Part shown: in pieces, positions 1-7,894 of the stretch | Layout: every line of letters begins with the position of its first letter | How positions within the stretch are numbered: position 1 is the first letter of the stretch | Assembly: GCA_021372335.1 (NCBI GenBank) | Contig: JAJFUR010000036.1 | Span: forward strand, 1 to 41,266 | DNA from: Methanobacteriota archaeon | GTDB lineage: Archaea; Thermoplasmatota; Thermoplasmata; Methanomassiliicoccales; UBA472 | Reading direction: 5' to 3' | Length of the DNA stretch: 41,266 nt | Notes under the pieces: generated by a model | What the model was told of the DNA's origin: nothing | Database searches by the model: none | The model's input: only the letters and a program-made list of their open reading frames with translations | Position numbers and translations under genes: made by a program

Positions 1-360
1 CTGGCCGTTGGCCTTCCGGACCCCTTCCACCGCCCTCCGGAAGCGGTCCGCCTGATGCTCGGCCAGGTGCACCATGGCCACCTTGCCGGGGACGGAGCCG
101 ATGTCGCTCATGACCTGGGAGAGGCGGGCGGCCCGCCTCGAAGCCACCTCGCTGCCGTAGTGATGGGCGCAGTTCTCCAGGAGGCAGCCGACGAGGAGCA
201 CGCCGTCCGCCCCCTGCCGGAAGCTCCGCAGGACCTCTCCCGGCTCCACCGCTCCCGTGCAGGGGACCTCCCTCAGGAGCACGTCGTCCAAGCCCCCGTC
301 CTCCATGGCCCTGAGGGCTGCCGGCATCCCGGACCTTGCGCAGCAAAAGCAGACTATCAT
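1..360 (-). CDS. mvhD: MvhD-like hydrogenase/Hdr iron-sulfur linker subunit (partial, C-terminus outside window)
   Basis: Translating the minus strand from the ATG at 360 gives 120 open codons to the window edge, starting MIVCFCCARSGMP. The piece REVPCTGAVEPGEVLRSF, then ADGVLLVGCLLENCAHHYGS, matches the MvhD/FrhD delta family (usually about 140 residues), which holds a [2Fe-2S] cluster and passes electrons between a hydrogenase or other donor and HdrA. Conserved-type Cys are visible near residues 4, 6, 7, 36, 60 and 65. The start overlaps the stop of the upstream HdrA-like gene in an ATGA, so the genes are translationally coupled. Which hydrogenase or dehydrogenase partner it serves cannot be seen here; about 20 residues are missing. 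Confidence 0.82.
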   Translation of the reverse strand, partial: MIVCFCCARSGMPAALRAMEDGGLDDVLLREVPCTGAVEPGEVLRSFRQGADGVLLVGCLLENCAHHYGSEVASRRAARLSQVMSDIGSVPGKVAMVHLAEHQADRFRRAVEGVRKANGQ

Positions 361-1664
361 CCCATCCCTCCCATCCTGGTGGCCCTGACCTCCGCCCTCA
401 GGTCGGAGGGGGGCATCTCGATGGCCATGGCCGGGCACATGGCCACGCACAGTCCGCAGCCCTGGCAGCGTTCGACGGATACGACCACCTCCCCGTGCTC
501 CAGGGAAGGGGCCCCGTAAGGGCACAGCCGGAGGCAGGTCAGGCACTTCGAGCACCGTTCGCGGTCCACCCGGGCCTTCGGCGTTCTGGGCACGGGGGAC
601 CGCAGCTCCCTGGCCAACGAGACCGCCGCGGCCCTGGCCGCCTGCGTCTCCGAGCCGTCGCGATGCCCGGAGAGGGCGGAGCCGCAGAGGAAGACCCCCG
701 GGACCCCGCTGTCCCCCGGAGCGGGACCGAGGGGCCGGCGGGAGGGAGGGAGCCCGAAGACACCGAGCACCCTGTCAAGGGCCATCGGGCGATGGGAGGC
801 GATGGTCACGACCTCGCCCGCCTCGATGAGGACCGCCTCCCCCAGATGTTCGTCGTGGACCCTCACGCCCTCCGCGGATACCTCGGCCTCCGCCGCCCTC
901 AGGAACGTCGCCCCTCTGGCCTGGAGGGCGCGGTATACGCCCTCGGATGATCCGGAGAAGGGACTCTCCTGGGAAACGATGTACGCCTTCCTGCCCTCGG
1001 CTAAAGTCCCCTCCACCGCCCGGACGAGCGCCGGCCTGCATTCCTCGCCTCCGACCAGGAGCACCACGGAAGGCCCCTCCCCCAGTGTCTCCCTGGTCAC
1101 CTCCACCTGCAGGTCGAACGCGAGCAGGGCGGCTCCGAACCTGTAGATGATCTCCCCGGCCTCCAACGTAAAGGCCCCTGGCCCTCCGAGCAGGTGGACG
1201 GGTGCATCGAGCCCGTCGGGCGACAGCGCGATGGTGACGAGCCCCTCCTTGGCGGCCTGTTCGGCCGCCGCCTCGAAGGAGTGCCCCTCCCCGAGCAGGA
1301 GGAGGCGCTCGTCCCTCGCCTCCCTTGGGATGACCGGCTCCCTTCCGTCCAACGCCCGGGCGAGGGCGAGCTCGGCGGCGCTCGCCGTCCGCTGCTGGTA
1401 CGGGACGACGGCCACCCGGTCGGGCGAGACCCCGGCGGACGCGGCGACCTCCTGGTACCTCCCGAGCTCGGAGGCCCTGCACCCCAGCACCAGGAGCGCC
1501 TGCTCCTTCCCTCCGAGCAGATGCAGCCTGATCTGGTCCCGGCCCGCCTGGGAGCAGCAGGAGGGGAGCGCCTCCGAATGACCGACCAGGGGATGCTTCA
1601 TCAGCCCGCGGTAGGCCATGAGGTTCGCCCCGTGCGAGCGGCAGATAAACACCGCCGCCCTCAT
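357..1664 (-). CDS. HdrA-like protein: N-terminal HdrA domain, degenerate flavoprotein-type middle, C-terminal 2[4Fe-4S] ferredoxin
   Basis: The 435-residue product opens with MRAAVFICRSHGANL and continues with LPSCCSQAG and LLVLGCRASELGRYQ, the pattern of the N-terminal domain of heterodisulfide reductase subunit A. The middle (about residues 125-340) resembles the HdrA thioredoxin-reductase-like fold but lacks a GxGxxG dinucleotide motif; it ends with GVFLCGSALSGHRDG, equivalent to the HdrA segment GIFLAGCAQGP. The C-terminus has two Cys motifs, CSKCLTCLRLCP and CQGCGLCVAMCP, binding two [4Fe-4S] clusters. The start ATG at 1664 has GGTGA five bases upstream; an ATG at 1676 is also possible. 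It lies 4 nt after the FAD-core HdrA-like gene and overlaps mvhD. It probably forms a complex with both as an electron-transfer module. Confidence 0.75.
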   Translation of the reverse strand: MRAAVFICRSHGANLMAYRGLMKHPLVGHSEALPSCCSQAGRDQIRLHLLGGKEQALLVLGCRASELGRYQEVAASAGVSPDRVAVVPYQQRTASAAELALARALDGREPVIPREARDERLLLLGEGHSFEAAAEQAAKEGLVTIALSPDGLDAPVHLLGGPGAFTLEAGEIIYRFGAALLAFDLQVEVTRETLGEGPSVVLLVGGEECRPALVRAVEGTLAEGRKAYIVSQESPFSGSSEGVYRALQARGATFLRAAEAEVSAEGVRVHDEHLGEAVLIEAGEVVTIASHRPMALDRVLGVFGLPPSRRPLGPAPGDSGVPGVFLCGSALSGHRDGSETQAARAAAVSLARELRSPVPRTPKARVDRERCSKCLTCLRLCPYGAPSLEHGEVVVSVERCQGCGLCVAMCPAMAIEMPPSDLRAEVRATRMGGMG

Positions 1665-1668
1665 CGGC

Positions 1669-2853
1669 TCACCCATCGCCCCCCTCCAGATAGGCGATGG
1701 CATCTCTCGCCGCGCTGATCCCGTCCTCGATGCACCTTTCTATGTCCCGCGGACCGAGGCAGCTCCCGGCGAGGAACAGCCCCCTGTCCCCACACCCCTG
1801 ATCCACCAGGTTCCCCAGCTCGTCCCGGGGGACGCCCAGCTCGGTCAGGGTGCCGTCGTCCAGGGCGGGTATGAGCCCTATCGAGAGGATGACGACGTCG
1901 AAGGCCTCGCAGCGCACCGTCCCGTCCCCGGCGTAGCGGACGGCGGGGCGGCCCTCCTCCTCGACCACCTCCGCGGGACGGGCCCGCACCACCTGGATGC
2001 CCGAGCCCTCGAGCTCCCTGAGCAGGGCGTCCTCCCCGTCCAGCCCTCGCCAGTCCATGATGAACATCGTTATGCCGAGCGCGGACGCCCTCTCCCTCAG
2101 GGCAAGCGCCTGCCTCAAGGAGTACTTGCAGCACACCGCCGAGCACATCTGGGTTCCTGCTTTTGAGGTCCGGGAGCCCACGCACAGGACGAACGCCACC
2201 TTGCCCTTGGGCCCGAGGGCGATGGGCGAACGCCCCTCCAGATGGGCCTCCAGCTGCATGGACGAGATCACACCTGGCACCAGGCCCCAGCCGAGCCTCG
2301 GATCGGCTGCGGGGGGGAACTCGCGGGCCCCCGTGGCCACCACGACGGCGCCCCCGCTCACGCTCAGATGCTCCTCCCCGAACAGGTCGATGGCGCCCAC
2401 GGGACAGACGCTCACGCACCGTTCGCACTCCAACCCTTGCAGGGAGCGGCATAGGCCTCTGTCCAGCCGGATCCTGCCCCCTCGTTTGGCCATCGCCCCG
2501 GTGGGGCAGGCCTCCACGCATTTCCCGCAGCGGGAGCACCTCCCGCCATCGATGGCCTCCGTGGGGCGGCGGAGGGCGAAGCGATAGCGCCCGCTGCATC
2601 TCTCCACCTGTTCCAGCTCCACGCCGGTGAGGACCGTGACCGCCTCGGAGGCCAGCACCTGGTCTCGCAGGCGGTGCGCCCGGCACACGTCGCACTGTCT
2701 GCAGTGGACCGAACCCTTGCACGCCAGCTCCTGCGCCCTCCCCCCGAGCGCCTCGCGCCTCTCGATGATCGTGCAGCCGATGCCCCTGCCCGCCAGCTCC
2801 GCCGCGCAGGCCAGTCCGGCGGGGCCTCCCCCCACCACGATGACCTTGGCTAT
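1669..2853 (-). CDS. HdrA-like FAD core with inserted ferredoxin domain (start codon unresolved)
   Basis: From the presumed start the product is about 394 residues. It begins AKVIVVGGGPAGLACAAEL (FAD-binding Rossmann motif), then a CRQCDVC stretch, then Cys motifs CSRCGKCVEACP and CRSLQGLECERCVSVCP of an inserted ferredoxin domain. It continues with the HdrA signatures FVLCVGSRTSKAG and CSAVCCKYSLRQAL and ends GLFLAGSCLGPRDIERC. The HdrA N-terminal domain and C-terminal ferredoxin are absent and occur instead in the next gene. No ATG, GTG, TTG or CTG precedes the Rossmann strand in frame. The given start is an ATA at 2853 behind GGGGGGAGG, but a 1-base homopolymer error linking it to ATG 2930 is as likely. 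It leads the operon with the second HdrA-like gene and mvhD. Confidence 0.8.
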   Translation of the reverse strand: MAKVIVVGGGPAGLACAAELAGRGIGCTIIERREALGGRAQELACKGSVHCRQCDVCRAHRLRDQVLASEAVTVLTGVELEQVERCSGRYRFALRRPTEAIDGGRCSRCGKCVEACPTGAMAKRGGRIRLDRGLCRSLQGLECERCVSVCPVGAIDLFGEEHLSVSGGAVVVATGAREFPPAADPRLGWGLVPGVISSMQLEAHLEGRSPIALGPKGKVAFVLCVGSRTSKAGTQMCSAVCCKYSLRQALALRERASALGITMFIMDWRGLDGEDALLRELEGSGIQVVRARPAEVVEEEGRPAVRYAGDGTVRCEAFDVVILSIGLIPALDDGTLTELGVPRDELGNLVDQGCGDRGLFLAGSCLGPRDIERCIEDGISAARDAIAYLEGGDG

Positions 2854-2954
2854 CGCCCTCCCCCCTCGGGATCGACGTCTACGGCATCGAGGGGGGAGGC
2901 GCGCCCTTGAAGGTCGGGAACGGCGTCCATCGCTTGCTTGCCAGCATTGGCCAG

Positions 2955-2990
2955 ATATTAAAACCTTTGCGGGGACCGCACCCCTTAAGT
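2955..2990. promoter_or_regulatory. Divergent promoter region between the HdrA-like operon and the deacetylase gene
   Basis: On the minus strand TTTTAATAT (2963-2955) is a good archaeal TATA box; its centre lies about 29 nt before the ATG at 2930, consistent with a leaderless transcript starting there. On the plus strand a weaker CTTAAGT at 2984-2990 sits about 26 nt before the GTG at 3013. These are motif-based predictions only. Confidence 0.5.
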
Positions 2991-3012
2991 CATCGCCCCG
3001 GGATATCCCCTC

Positions 3013-3837
3013 GTGCGAGCGGTGGCCTTCACGGTGGACGTGGACCGGGATGTGAACCTGGCCTGCCAAGGGGATGTCTGCTCCATATCCAAGGGCGGGG
3101 GGGCGCCCCGCTTCGGGTCCTCCGCGCGGGGGCTCGAGCTGGTCCTGCAGGTGCTGGAGGAGATGGGGGTGAAAGGCACCTTCTTCTGGGAGGGCAGGAC
3201 GGCGGAGGTCCTGAGCGCGCGCATGGACCTGGCCGGGATGATGCGGGGGCATGAGGTGGCCCTCCATGGGTACGACCATGAGGACTTCTCGGGCAAGGAG
3301 AGCGGGCTCCCCCTGGACCGGCAAGGGACCAAGGAGGCTCTGGACCGGGGGGAGGGGGCCTTGGAGCGCGTGTTCGGCCGGGGGCCGAGGGGCTTCCGGG
3401 CACCCTATCAGAGGACGACCGAGGCCCTCCTGGACGAGCTGCGGGAGCGTGGCTATCTCTACGATTCCTCAGAGACCGCCCCCCTGGTCAACGGCGCCGT
3501 CAGCCCATACCTTTTGGGCAATGGGCTTCCGGAGGCCCCTGTATGCTGGGCGAGGGACCGCCGGGGAAGGAGGATCGTCTCCTACCTCTGGCCGTACCAT
3601 GAGGGGAAGCGGCCGATGGGGGACTACCTGGAGCTGATAGAGGGGTTCCAGGAGGGGCTGCTGGTGATCGCCACGCACTCCTGGCATCTGGTGGAGAGCT
3701 ATTGCGCAGGCCTCCGGCCGGAAGAGGAGGTCAGGCGGGGGACCGACGCCCTTCGAACGCTCCTCGAGGGGGCCGAGCGGGCGGGGGCGGAGCTGGTCAC
3801 CATCGCCGCGCACCTGCGGAGGGCGCATGCCCTGTGA
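3013..3837 (+). CDS. Polysaccharide deacetylase-like (NodB homology) protein
   Basis: The 274-residue product shows the carbohydrate esterase family 4 layout: TVDVDRDVN near residues 5-13 (catalytic base and metal Asp), HGYDHEDF near 84-91 (the metal-binding His pair), FRAPYQR near 129-135, and VIATHSWH near 216-223. There is no signal peptide or membrane segment, so it acts in the cytoplasm, perhaps on a nucleotide-linked sugar or glycolipid head group; the substrate is unknown. The start is GTG at 3013, consistent with a leaderless mRNA. Its 3' end overlaps the DUF3786 gene by 11 nt, implying co-transcription and coupling. Confidence 0.8.
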   Translation: MRAVAFTVDVDRDVNLACQGDVCSISKGGGAPRFGSSARGLELVLQVLEEMGVKGTFFWEGRTAEVLSARMDLAGMMRGHEVALHGYDHEDFSGKESGLPLDRQGTKEALDRGEGALERVFGRGPRGFRAPYQRTTEALLDELRERGYLYDSSETAPLVNGAVSPYLLGNGLPEAPVCWARDRRGRRIVSYLWPYHEGKRPMGDYLELIEGFQEGLLVIATHSWHLVESYCAGLRPEEEVRRGTDALRTLLEGAERAGAELVTIAAHLRRAHAL

Positions 3838-4426
3838 TCCCTCCCATCGGCAGGCAATGATGCTGGCCTGGGACGCCCTGGCCCGGGTGCCGGACGAAAG
3901 GCTGGCCGAGGCCTCGGGAGGGGAGCTGCGAGGCCGGGAGCTGGCGCTGACGACCCTGGGACAATGGACGATGGTGGACCTGGCCGATCGCACCGTCACC
4001 ACGCCTGACCTCCTGGGCGGGAGCTGGGGGCTCATCGCCCTCCACCACCTGAAAGGATGCCTCGCCTGGAAGGACGACGCGGAATGGACCTCCTATGACC
4101 AGGTGGCGGAGGGACGCCCCTTCGCCGCGGCCTTCCAGGCGAGGGGGATCGCACCCTTGGCGGACCGTTTCGGGGGGAGCCCCGGGGACCTGGTCCGCAC
4201 CGTAGGGGCGCTGGGGGGAAGGCCGATGGCGCTCGGGGACGCGGCGGCGGTGCTCCATGCCTTCCCCCGCCTCAAGGTGGCGGTGGTCGTATGGCGCGGG
4301 GACGATGAGGTCTCTGACAGGGCCGTCCTGCTTTTCGAGAGGGGAGGCGCCCGCACGCTCCCGGCAGAGGACCTTGCCGAGGCGGGGATAGCCCTGTCCC
4401 AGGCGCTGATCAGTAAAGCCCGGTGA
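3827..4426 (+). CDS. DUF3786-family protein
   Basis: This 199-residue protein has the C-terminal pattern of DUF3786: HAFPRLKVAVVVWRGDDEV, then AVLLFERGGARTLPAEDLAE, matching the family's typical line of a hydrophobic strand, WxGDDE and LFD...LptEDL. The family occurs mainly in strict anaerobes and its function is not established; links with corrinoid or C1 metabolism are only contextual. ATG 3827 follows GGAGGGCGC, an in-place ribosome site inside the end of the deacetylase gene. The 3' end overlaps the convergent fhs gene by 17 bp. No transmembrane segment or metal cluster motif is visible. Confidence 0.7.
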   Translation: MPCDPSHRQAMMLAWDALARVPDERLAEASGGELRGRELALTTLGQWTMVDLADRTVTTPDLLGGSWGLIALHHLKGCLAWKDDAEWTSYDQVAEGRPFAAAFQARGIAPLADRFGGSPGDLVRTVGALGGRPMALGDAAAVLHAFPRLKVAVVVWRGDDEVSDRAVLLFERGGARTLPAEDLAEAGIALSQALISKAR

Positions 4427-6083
4427 TCCTGCCGTCCTCGTCTATGTCGATCCCGAGGGCGGAGGGGCGGGACGGGAGGCCGGGGATCAGCATTATGCGC
4501 CCGCATATCGGCACCACGAAGCCCGCGCCCTGGGACACGAAGATCTCCCTCACGGTGAGCTCCCAGTCCGTAGGCGCGCCCTTCAGCTCGGGCTTGTCCG
4601 TGAGGGAAAGCTGGGTCTTGGCCATGCACACCATCATGTTCCCCAGCCCCGCCTCCTCGATGGTCCGGAGGTGCCTCTGGGCCGCGGTCTCGTATTCCAC
4701 GCGCTTGGCCCCGTACATCTCGGTGGCGATCCTGCTGATCTTGTCCTTCAGGGACATCTCCATGTCGTACAGGAAGCGGAAGGCGCAGGGGTCCTTCTCC
4801 ATGGCCTCGAGGACCTGGTCAGCGAGCTCGAGCCCCCCCTCCCCGCCCCTGGCGAAGACGTCGGAGAGGGCGGAGCGCACCCCCATCTCCCGGCAGTGCT
4901 CCCGCACCAGGGCGATCTCCGCCTCGGTGTCGGCGGCGAAGTGGTTTATGGCGACGACGATGGGCACCCCGAAGTGCCGGAGGTTATCGATGTGCTTGTC
5001 CAGGTTGGGAAGGCCGGCGCGGAGCGTCTCGAGGTCCTCGCATCCGACCGCCTCCAGGGGGCAGCCGCCGTGCATCTTAAGGGCCTTGATGGAGCAGACC
5101 AGGACTGCGCAGTTCGGCCGGAGGCCGTTGCTCCTGCATACGATGTCGAAGAACTTCTCTGCGCCGAGGTCGGCCCCGAAGCCGGCCTCGGTCACCACCA
5201 CGTCCGCCAGCTTCAGCGCGTACTTGGTGGCGATGATGGAGCTGTTGCCGTGCGCGATGTTGGCGAACGGGAAGCCGTGGATGAAGAAGGGCTGTCCCTC
5301 CAGGGTCTGGACCAGGTTGGGGTGGATGGCGTCCTTCAGAAGGGTGGCCATGGCCCCCACGCACCCCAGCTCCTTGGCGTGGACGGGGCGGTTGTCGTAC
5401 GTGTAGCCGACCAGGATCTCGCCCAGGCGCTCCTTGAGGTCGGTCATGGAGGTGGTGAGCGCCAGGATGGCGCTGATCTCCGAGGCCACCGTGATTATGA
5501 ACCCGCTCTCGTGCGGGATCCCTCCCTCCTTCCGCCCCCCGAGGCCGACCACTATGTTGCGCAGCTCGCGGCAGTTCATGTCGATCGCCTTCCTCAGGAA
5601 GATGCGGGTGGGGTCTATGTTCAGCCTGTTCCCCTTGGCGATGTGGTTCTCGAGGATCGCTGACAGGAGGTTGTGCGCCGCCCCCACGGCGTGGATGTCC
5701 CCCGTGAAATGAAGATCGATGTCCCACATGGGATAGACCTGGGCGAGGCCGCCGCCCGTCGCCCCGCCCTTGAGCCCGAAGGTCGGTCCGAGGGAAGGCT
5801 CGCGGATGGCCCCCATCACCCTCCGGCCCTGCTTCCCCAGCGCCTCGACCAACCCGATGGTCGTCACCGTCTTCCCCTCCCCGGCCGGCGTAGGGGTTAT
5901 CGCAGTGACCAACACCAGCCTTCCGTCCGGACAGCCCTCGTACCGCCTGAGCACCGGCAGGGGCACCTTGGCCATGTAGCGGCCGTAGGGGATCAGCTCC
6001 TCCTCTGCGATCCCGATTTGGGCGGCCACCCTTTCGATCGGAAGCGCCTTGGCCTCCTGGGCTATCTCGATGTTGCTCTTCAT
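4410..6083 (-). CDS. fhs: Formate--tetrahydrofolate ligase
   Basis: The 557-residue product is full length for 10-formyltetrahydrofolate synthetase, which joins formate to tetrahydrofolate using ATP. Clear family segments are TPTPAGEGKTVTTIGL (P-loop, residues 63-78), EPSLGPTFGLKGGATGGG, FTGDIHAVGAAHNLL, TEAGFGADLGAEKFFDI and FVVPICGRIMLIPGLPSRP. ATG 6083 is the family start. It is divergent from folD, which makes and uses the next C1-folate intermediates, so the pair supplies formyl and methylene units for purine and amino-acid synthesis. This suits a methanogen whose C1 biosynthesis uses folate rather than tetrahydromethanopterin, although that is inference. A minus-strand TATA-like CATTTAAGG lies at 6116-6124. 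Confidence 0.95.
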   Translation of the reverse strand: MKSNIEIAQEAKALPIERVAAQIGIAEEELIPYGRYMAKVPLPVLRRYEGCPDGRLVLVTAITPTPAGEGKTVTTIGLVEALGKQGRRVMGAIREPSLGPTFGLKGGATGGGLAQVYPMWDIDLHFTGDIHAVGAAHNLLSAILENHIAKGNRLNIDPTRIFLRKAIDMNCRELRNIVVGLGGRKEGGIPHESGFIITVASEISAILALTTSMTDLKERLGEILVGYTYDNRPVHAKELGCVGAMATLLKDAIHPNLVQTLEGQPFFIHGFPFANIAHGNSSIIATKYALKLADVVVTEAGFGADLGAEKFFDIVCRSNGLRPNCAVLVCSIKALKMHGGCPLEAVGCEDLETLRAGLPNLDKHIDNLRHFGVPIVVAINHFAADTEAEIALVREHCREMGVRSALSDVFARGGEGGLELADQVLEAMEKDPCAFRFLYDMEMSLKDKISRIATEMYGAKRVEYETAAQRHLRTIEEAGLGNMMVCMAKTQLSLTDKPELKGAPTDWELTVREIFVSQGAGFVVPICGRIMLIPGLPSRPSALGIDIDEDGRITGLY

Positions 6084-6115
6084 GCACTCCCTTCGGGACC
6101 GATATCCAGACGCGC

Positions 6116-6152
6116 CTTAAATGGTTTGCCGGGGGCCGGCAATTCTTTAATA
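6116..6152. promoter_or_regulatory. Divergent fhs/folD promoters
   Basis: The 100-bp gap holds TTTAATA at 6146-6152 on the plus strand, placing a start site about 26 nt later just before the folD ATG at 6184, and CATTTAAGG (6124-6116) on the minus strand, about 35-40 nt before the fhs ATG at 6083. Close spacing suggests shared control of the two C1 genes. Confidence 0.5.
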
Positions 6153-6183
6153 CGGCTAAGGCATCAAGAGCCCCGGGCCGGAC

Positions 6184-7089
6184 ATGGGCGCTAGGATCTT
6201 GGAGGGCAAGCAGGTCGCGGACGGGGTCAAGCGGGGCCTGAGGGAAAGGATAGCAGTGCTTGAGGCGCGGGGCGTGGTCCCCGGGCTTGCCGTCATCATG
6301 GTGGGCGACGATCCCGCCTCGGCCTCCTACGTGAACATGAAGGGCAAGGCCTGCCAGGAGCTGGGGCTGCGCTCCAGGGCGCTCCGCATGCCGGTCGACC
6401 TCCCGGAGGATGAACTGCTTAAACTGATCGACGGCCTGAACCATGACCCGGAGATCAACGGCATTCTGGTGCAGATGCCCGTGCCCAAGCACATAGACGT
6501 GGGCAAGGTCATAGCGGCCATCGATCCGGATAAGGACGTGGACGCCTTCCATCCGATCAACGTCGGTAAGATGCTCATCGGCAGCGGGGACGGCTTCCTT
6601 CCCGCCACCCCGCATGGTATCCAGGTCCTGCTCGCTGCGTACGGCATCGACGTCGCCGGGAAGCATGTGGTGATAATAGGCAGGAGCAACATAGTGGGGA
6701 AGCCCCTGGCGGCCATCCTCATGCAGAAGGGGAAGGGCGCCGACGCCACGGTCACCGTCTGCCACTCCCGGACCAGGGACCTGAGGGCGATCACCACGCA
6801 GGCGGACGTGCTGGTCTGCGCCGTCGGGAAGGCGGGCTTCGTGACCGCGGACATGGTCAGGGAGGGGGCGGTCGTGGTGGACGTCGGCTCCAACAGGATC
6901 GAGGACCCGGCCGCGCCCAGAGGCTACCGCTTCGTGGGGGACGTCGACTTCGAGGCCGTGCGGGAGAAGGCCTCGGCGATCACCCCCGTGCCCAAGGGGG
7001 TGGGGCCGATGACCATCGCCATGCTCATGTACAATACGGTGCTGGCTGCGGAGAGGGCCTTGGAGCGCCAAGGGGGGCCGAAAGTTTAA
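6184..7089 (+). CDS. folD: Bifunctional methylene-THF dehydrogenase / methenyl-THF cyclohydrolase
   Basis: The 301-residue product matches FolD over its whole length. Visible segments are VGDDPASASYVNMKGKAC (catalytic Tyr and Lys region, about residues 41-58), GILVQMPVPKHI, KDVDAFHPINVGK, VVIIGRSNIVGKPLAAIL (NADP-binding loop, about 161-178) and a C-terminal TPVPKGVGPMTIAMLM. It interconverts methylene-, methenyl- and formyl-tetrahydrofolate in the cytoplasm. It is divergent from fhs, the partner that makes 10-formyl-THF. The stop is TAA; a TATA-like AGTTTAAGTT at its very end serves the next gene. Confidence 0.95.
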   Translation: MGARILEGKQVADGVKRGLRERIAVLEARGVVPGLAVIMVGDDPASASYVNMKGKACQELGLRSRALRMPVDLPEDELLKLIDGLNHDPEINGILVQMPVPKHIDVGKVIAAIDPDKDVDAFHPINVGKMLIGSGDGFLPATPHGIQVLLAAYGIDVAGKHVVIIGRSNIVGKPLAAILMQKGKGADATVTVCHSRTRDLRAITTQADVLVCAVGKAGFVTADMVREGAVVVDVGSNRIEDPAAPRGYRFVGDVDFEAVREKASAITPVPKGVGPMTIAMLMYNTVLAAERALERQGGPKV

Positions 7090-7118
7090 GTTACCCCTTG
7101 CCCGTTCGAGGGGACGTT

Positions 7119-7778
7119 ATGCTGAGGGAATGTGGTGAGCACGGGTACTTTCGAGGGGACGCCTGCCCCGTCTGCGGGGAGCCGGGCAAGTTCCTGATGA
7201 GCGACCAGGAGCTGGACCAGCTGGGCCGCACCATGGCAGGGGTCCTCCGACACTTCCCGGAGCGCTTCGGGCTCGACATGGACGAGCAGGGCTTCGTCAG
7301 CATCCGGGAGTTCATAGCCGCGCTCCGGGAGAGCAACCGCCGCTACCACTGGTTAAGGCCGCATCACATCATCGCGATCATCGAGACCGATCCCAAGGGC
7401 AGGTACCAGGTAAGCAACGACCTGATGAGGGCCACCTACGGCCACTCGCTGGACCTGGAGCTAAGGCTGCCCACCGACAATATCCCGGACCGTCTTTACT
7501 ACCCCGCGACCCCGGAGGAGGCGGACATCATCCTCGAGACCGGTCTCAGGCCCTCGGACCGCAAGATGGTGCATCTCTCGAAGACGTACGAGGACGCCAT
7601 GAACGCCGGTAGGGTGAGGGTGGAGTCCCCGATAATCCTGAAGATCGACGCGGCGGCGGCCATCAGGGCTGGGAACGTCATCGCGCAAGCGGGAAGGACC
7701 GTATACCTGGCGCATGAGATCCCGCCAGAGTTCCTGACCCGTTCGGATGAGGAGCATGACGATCTAGAGGCGCCTTGA
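7119..7778 (+). CDS. kptA: RNA 2'-phosphotransferase (Tpt1/KptA family) with N-terminal Cys/His finger
   Basis: The 219-residue product matches KptA/Tpt1, which moves an RNA 2'-phosphate to NAD+ giving ADP-ribose 1'',2''-cyclic phosphate. Visible are HWLRPHHIIAIIETDPKGRY, IRATYGHS-like MRATYGHSL, LYYPATPEEADIILETGL and VHLSKTYEDAMNAG. The Arg-His-Arg-type catalytic residues are present in RPHH and RATYGH. An N-terminal segment CGEHGYFRGDACPVCGE (residues 5-21) looks like a zinc knuckle. ATG 7119 is chosen because AGTTTAAGTT about 30 nt upstream fits a nearly leaderless start. Its job in archaea without fungal-type tRNA ligation is not settled; RNA repair or removal of NAD-linked caps is possible. 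Confidence 0.88.
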   Translation: MLRECGEHGYFRGDACPVCGEPGKFLMSDQELDQLGRTMAGVLRHFPERFGLDMDEQGFVSIREFIAALRESNRRYHWLRPHHIIAIIETDPKGRYQVSNDLMRATYGHSLDLELRLPTDNIPDRLYYPATPEEADIILETGLRPSDRKMVHLSKTYEDAMNAGRVRVESPIILKIDAAAAIRAGNVIAQAGRTVYLAHEIPPEFLTRSDEEHDDLEAP

Positions 7779-7894
7779 GCGAAGGGCGTCGCCCTCAACG
7801 CCGATATCCTCTATCCTTTAAGGGACCCTTCACAGGAAAGGATCTTCGAGGACCAATGAAAAGATGGAAAAGGATGACGGGGCGTTGGGCGAAC

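Noticed and set aside
55-1150. Long plus-strand open frames across the HdrA/MvhD region
   Set aside because: They are antisense shadows caused by high GC; the minus-strand frames contain Cys-cluster motifs and coupled start/stop overlaps.
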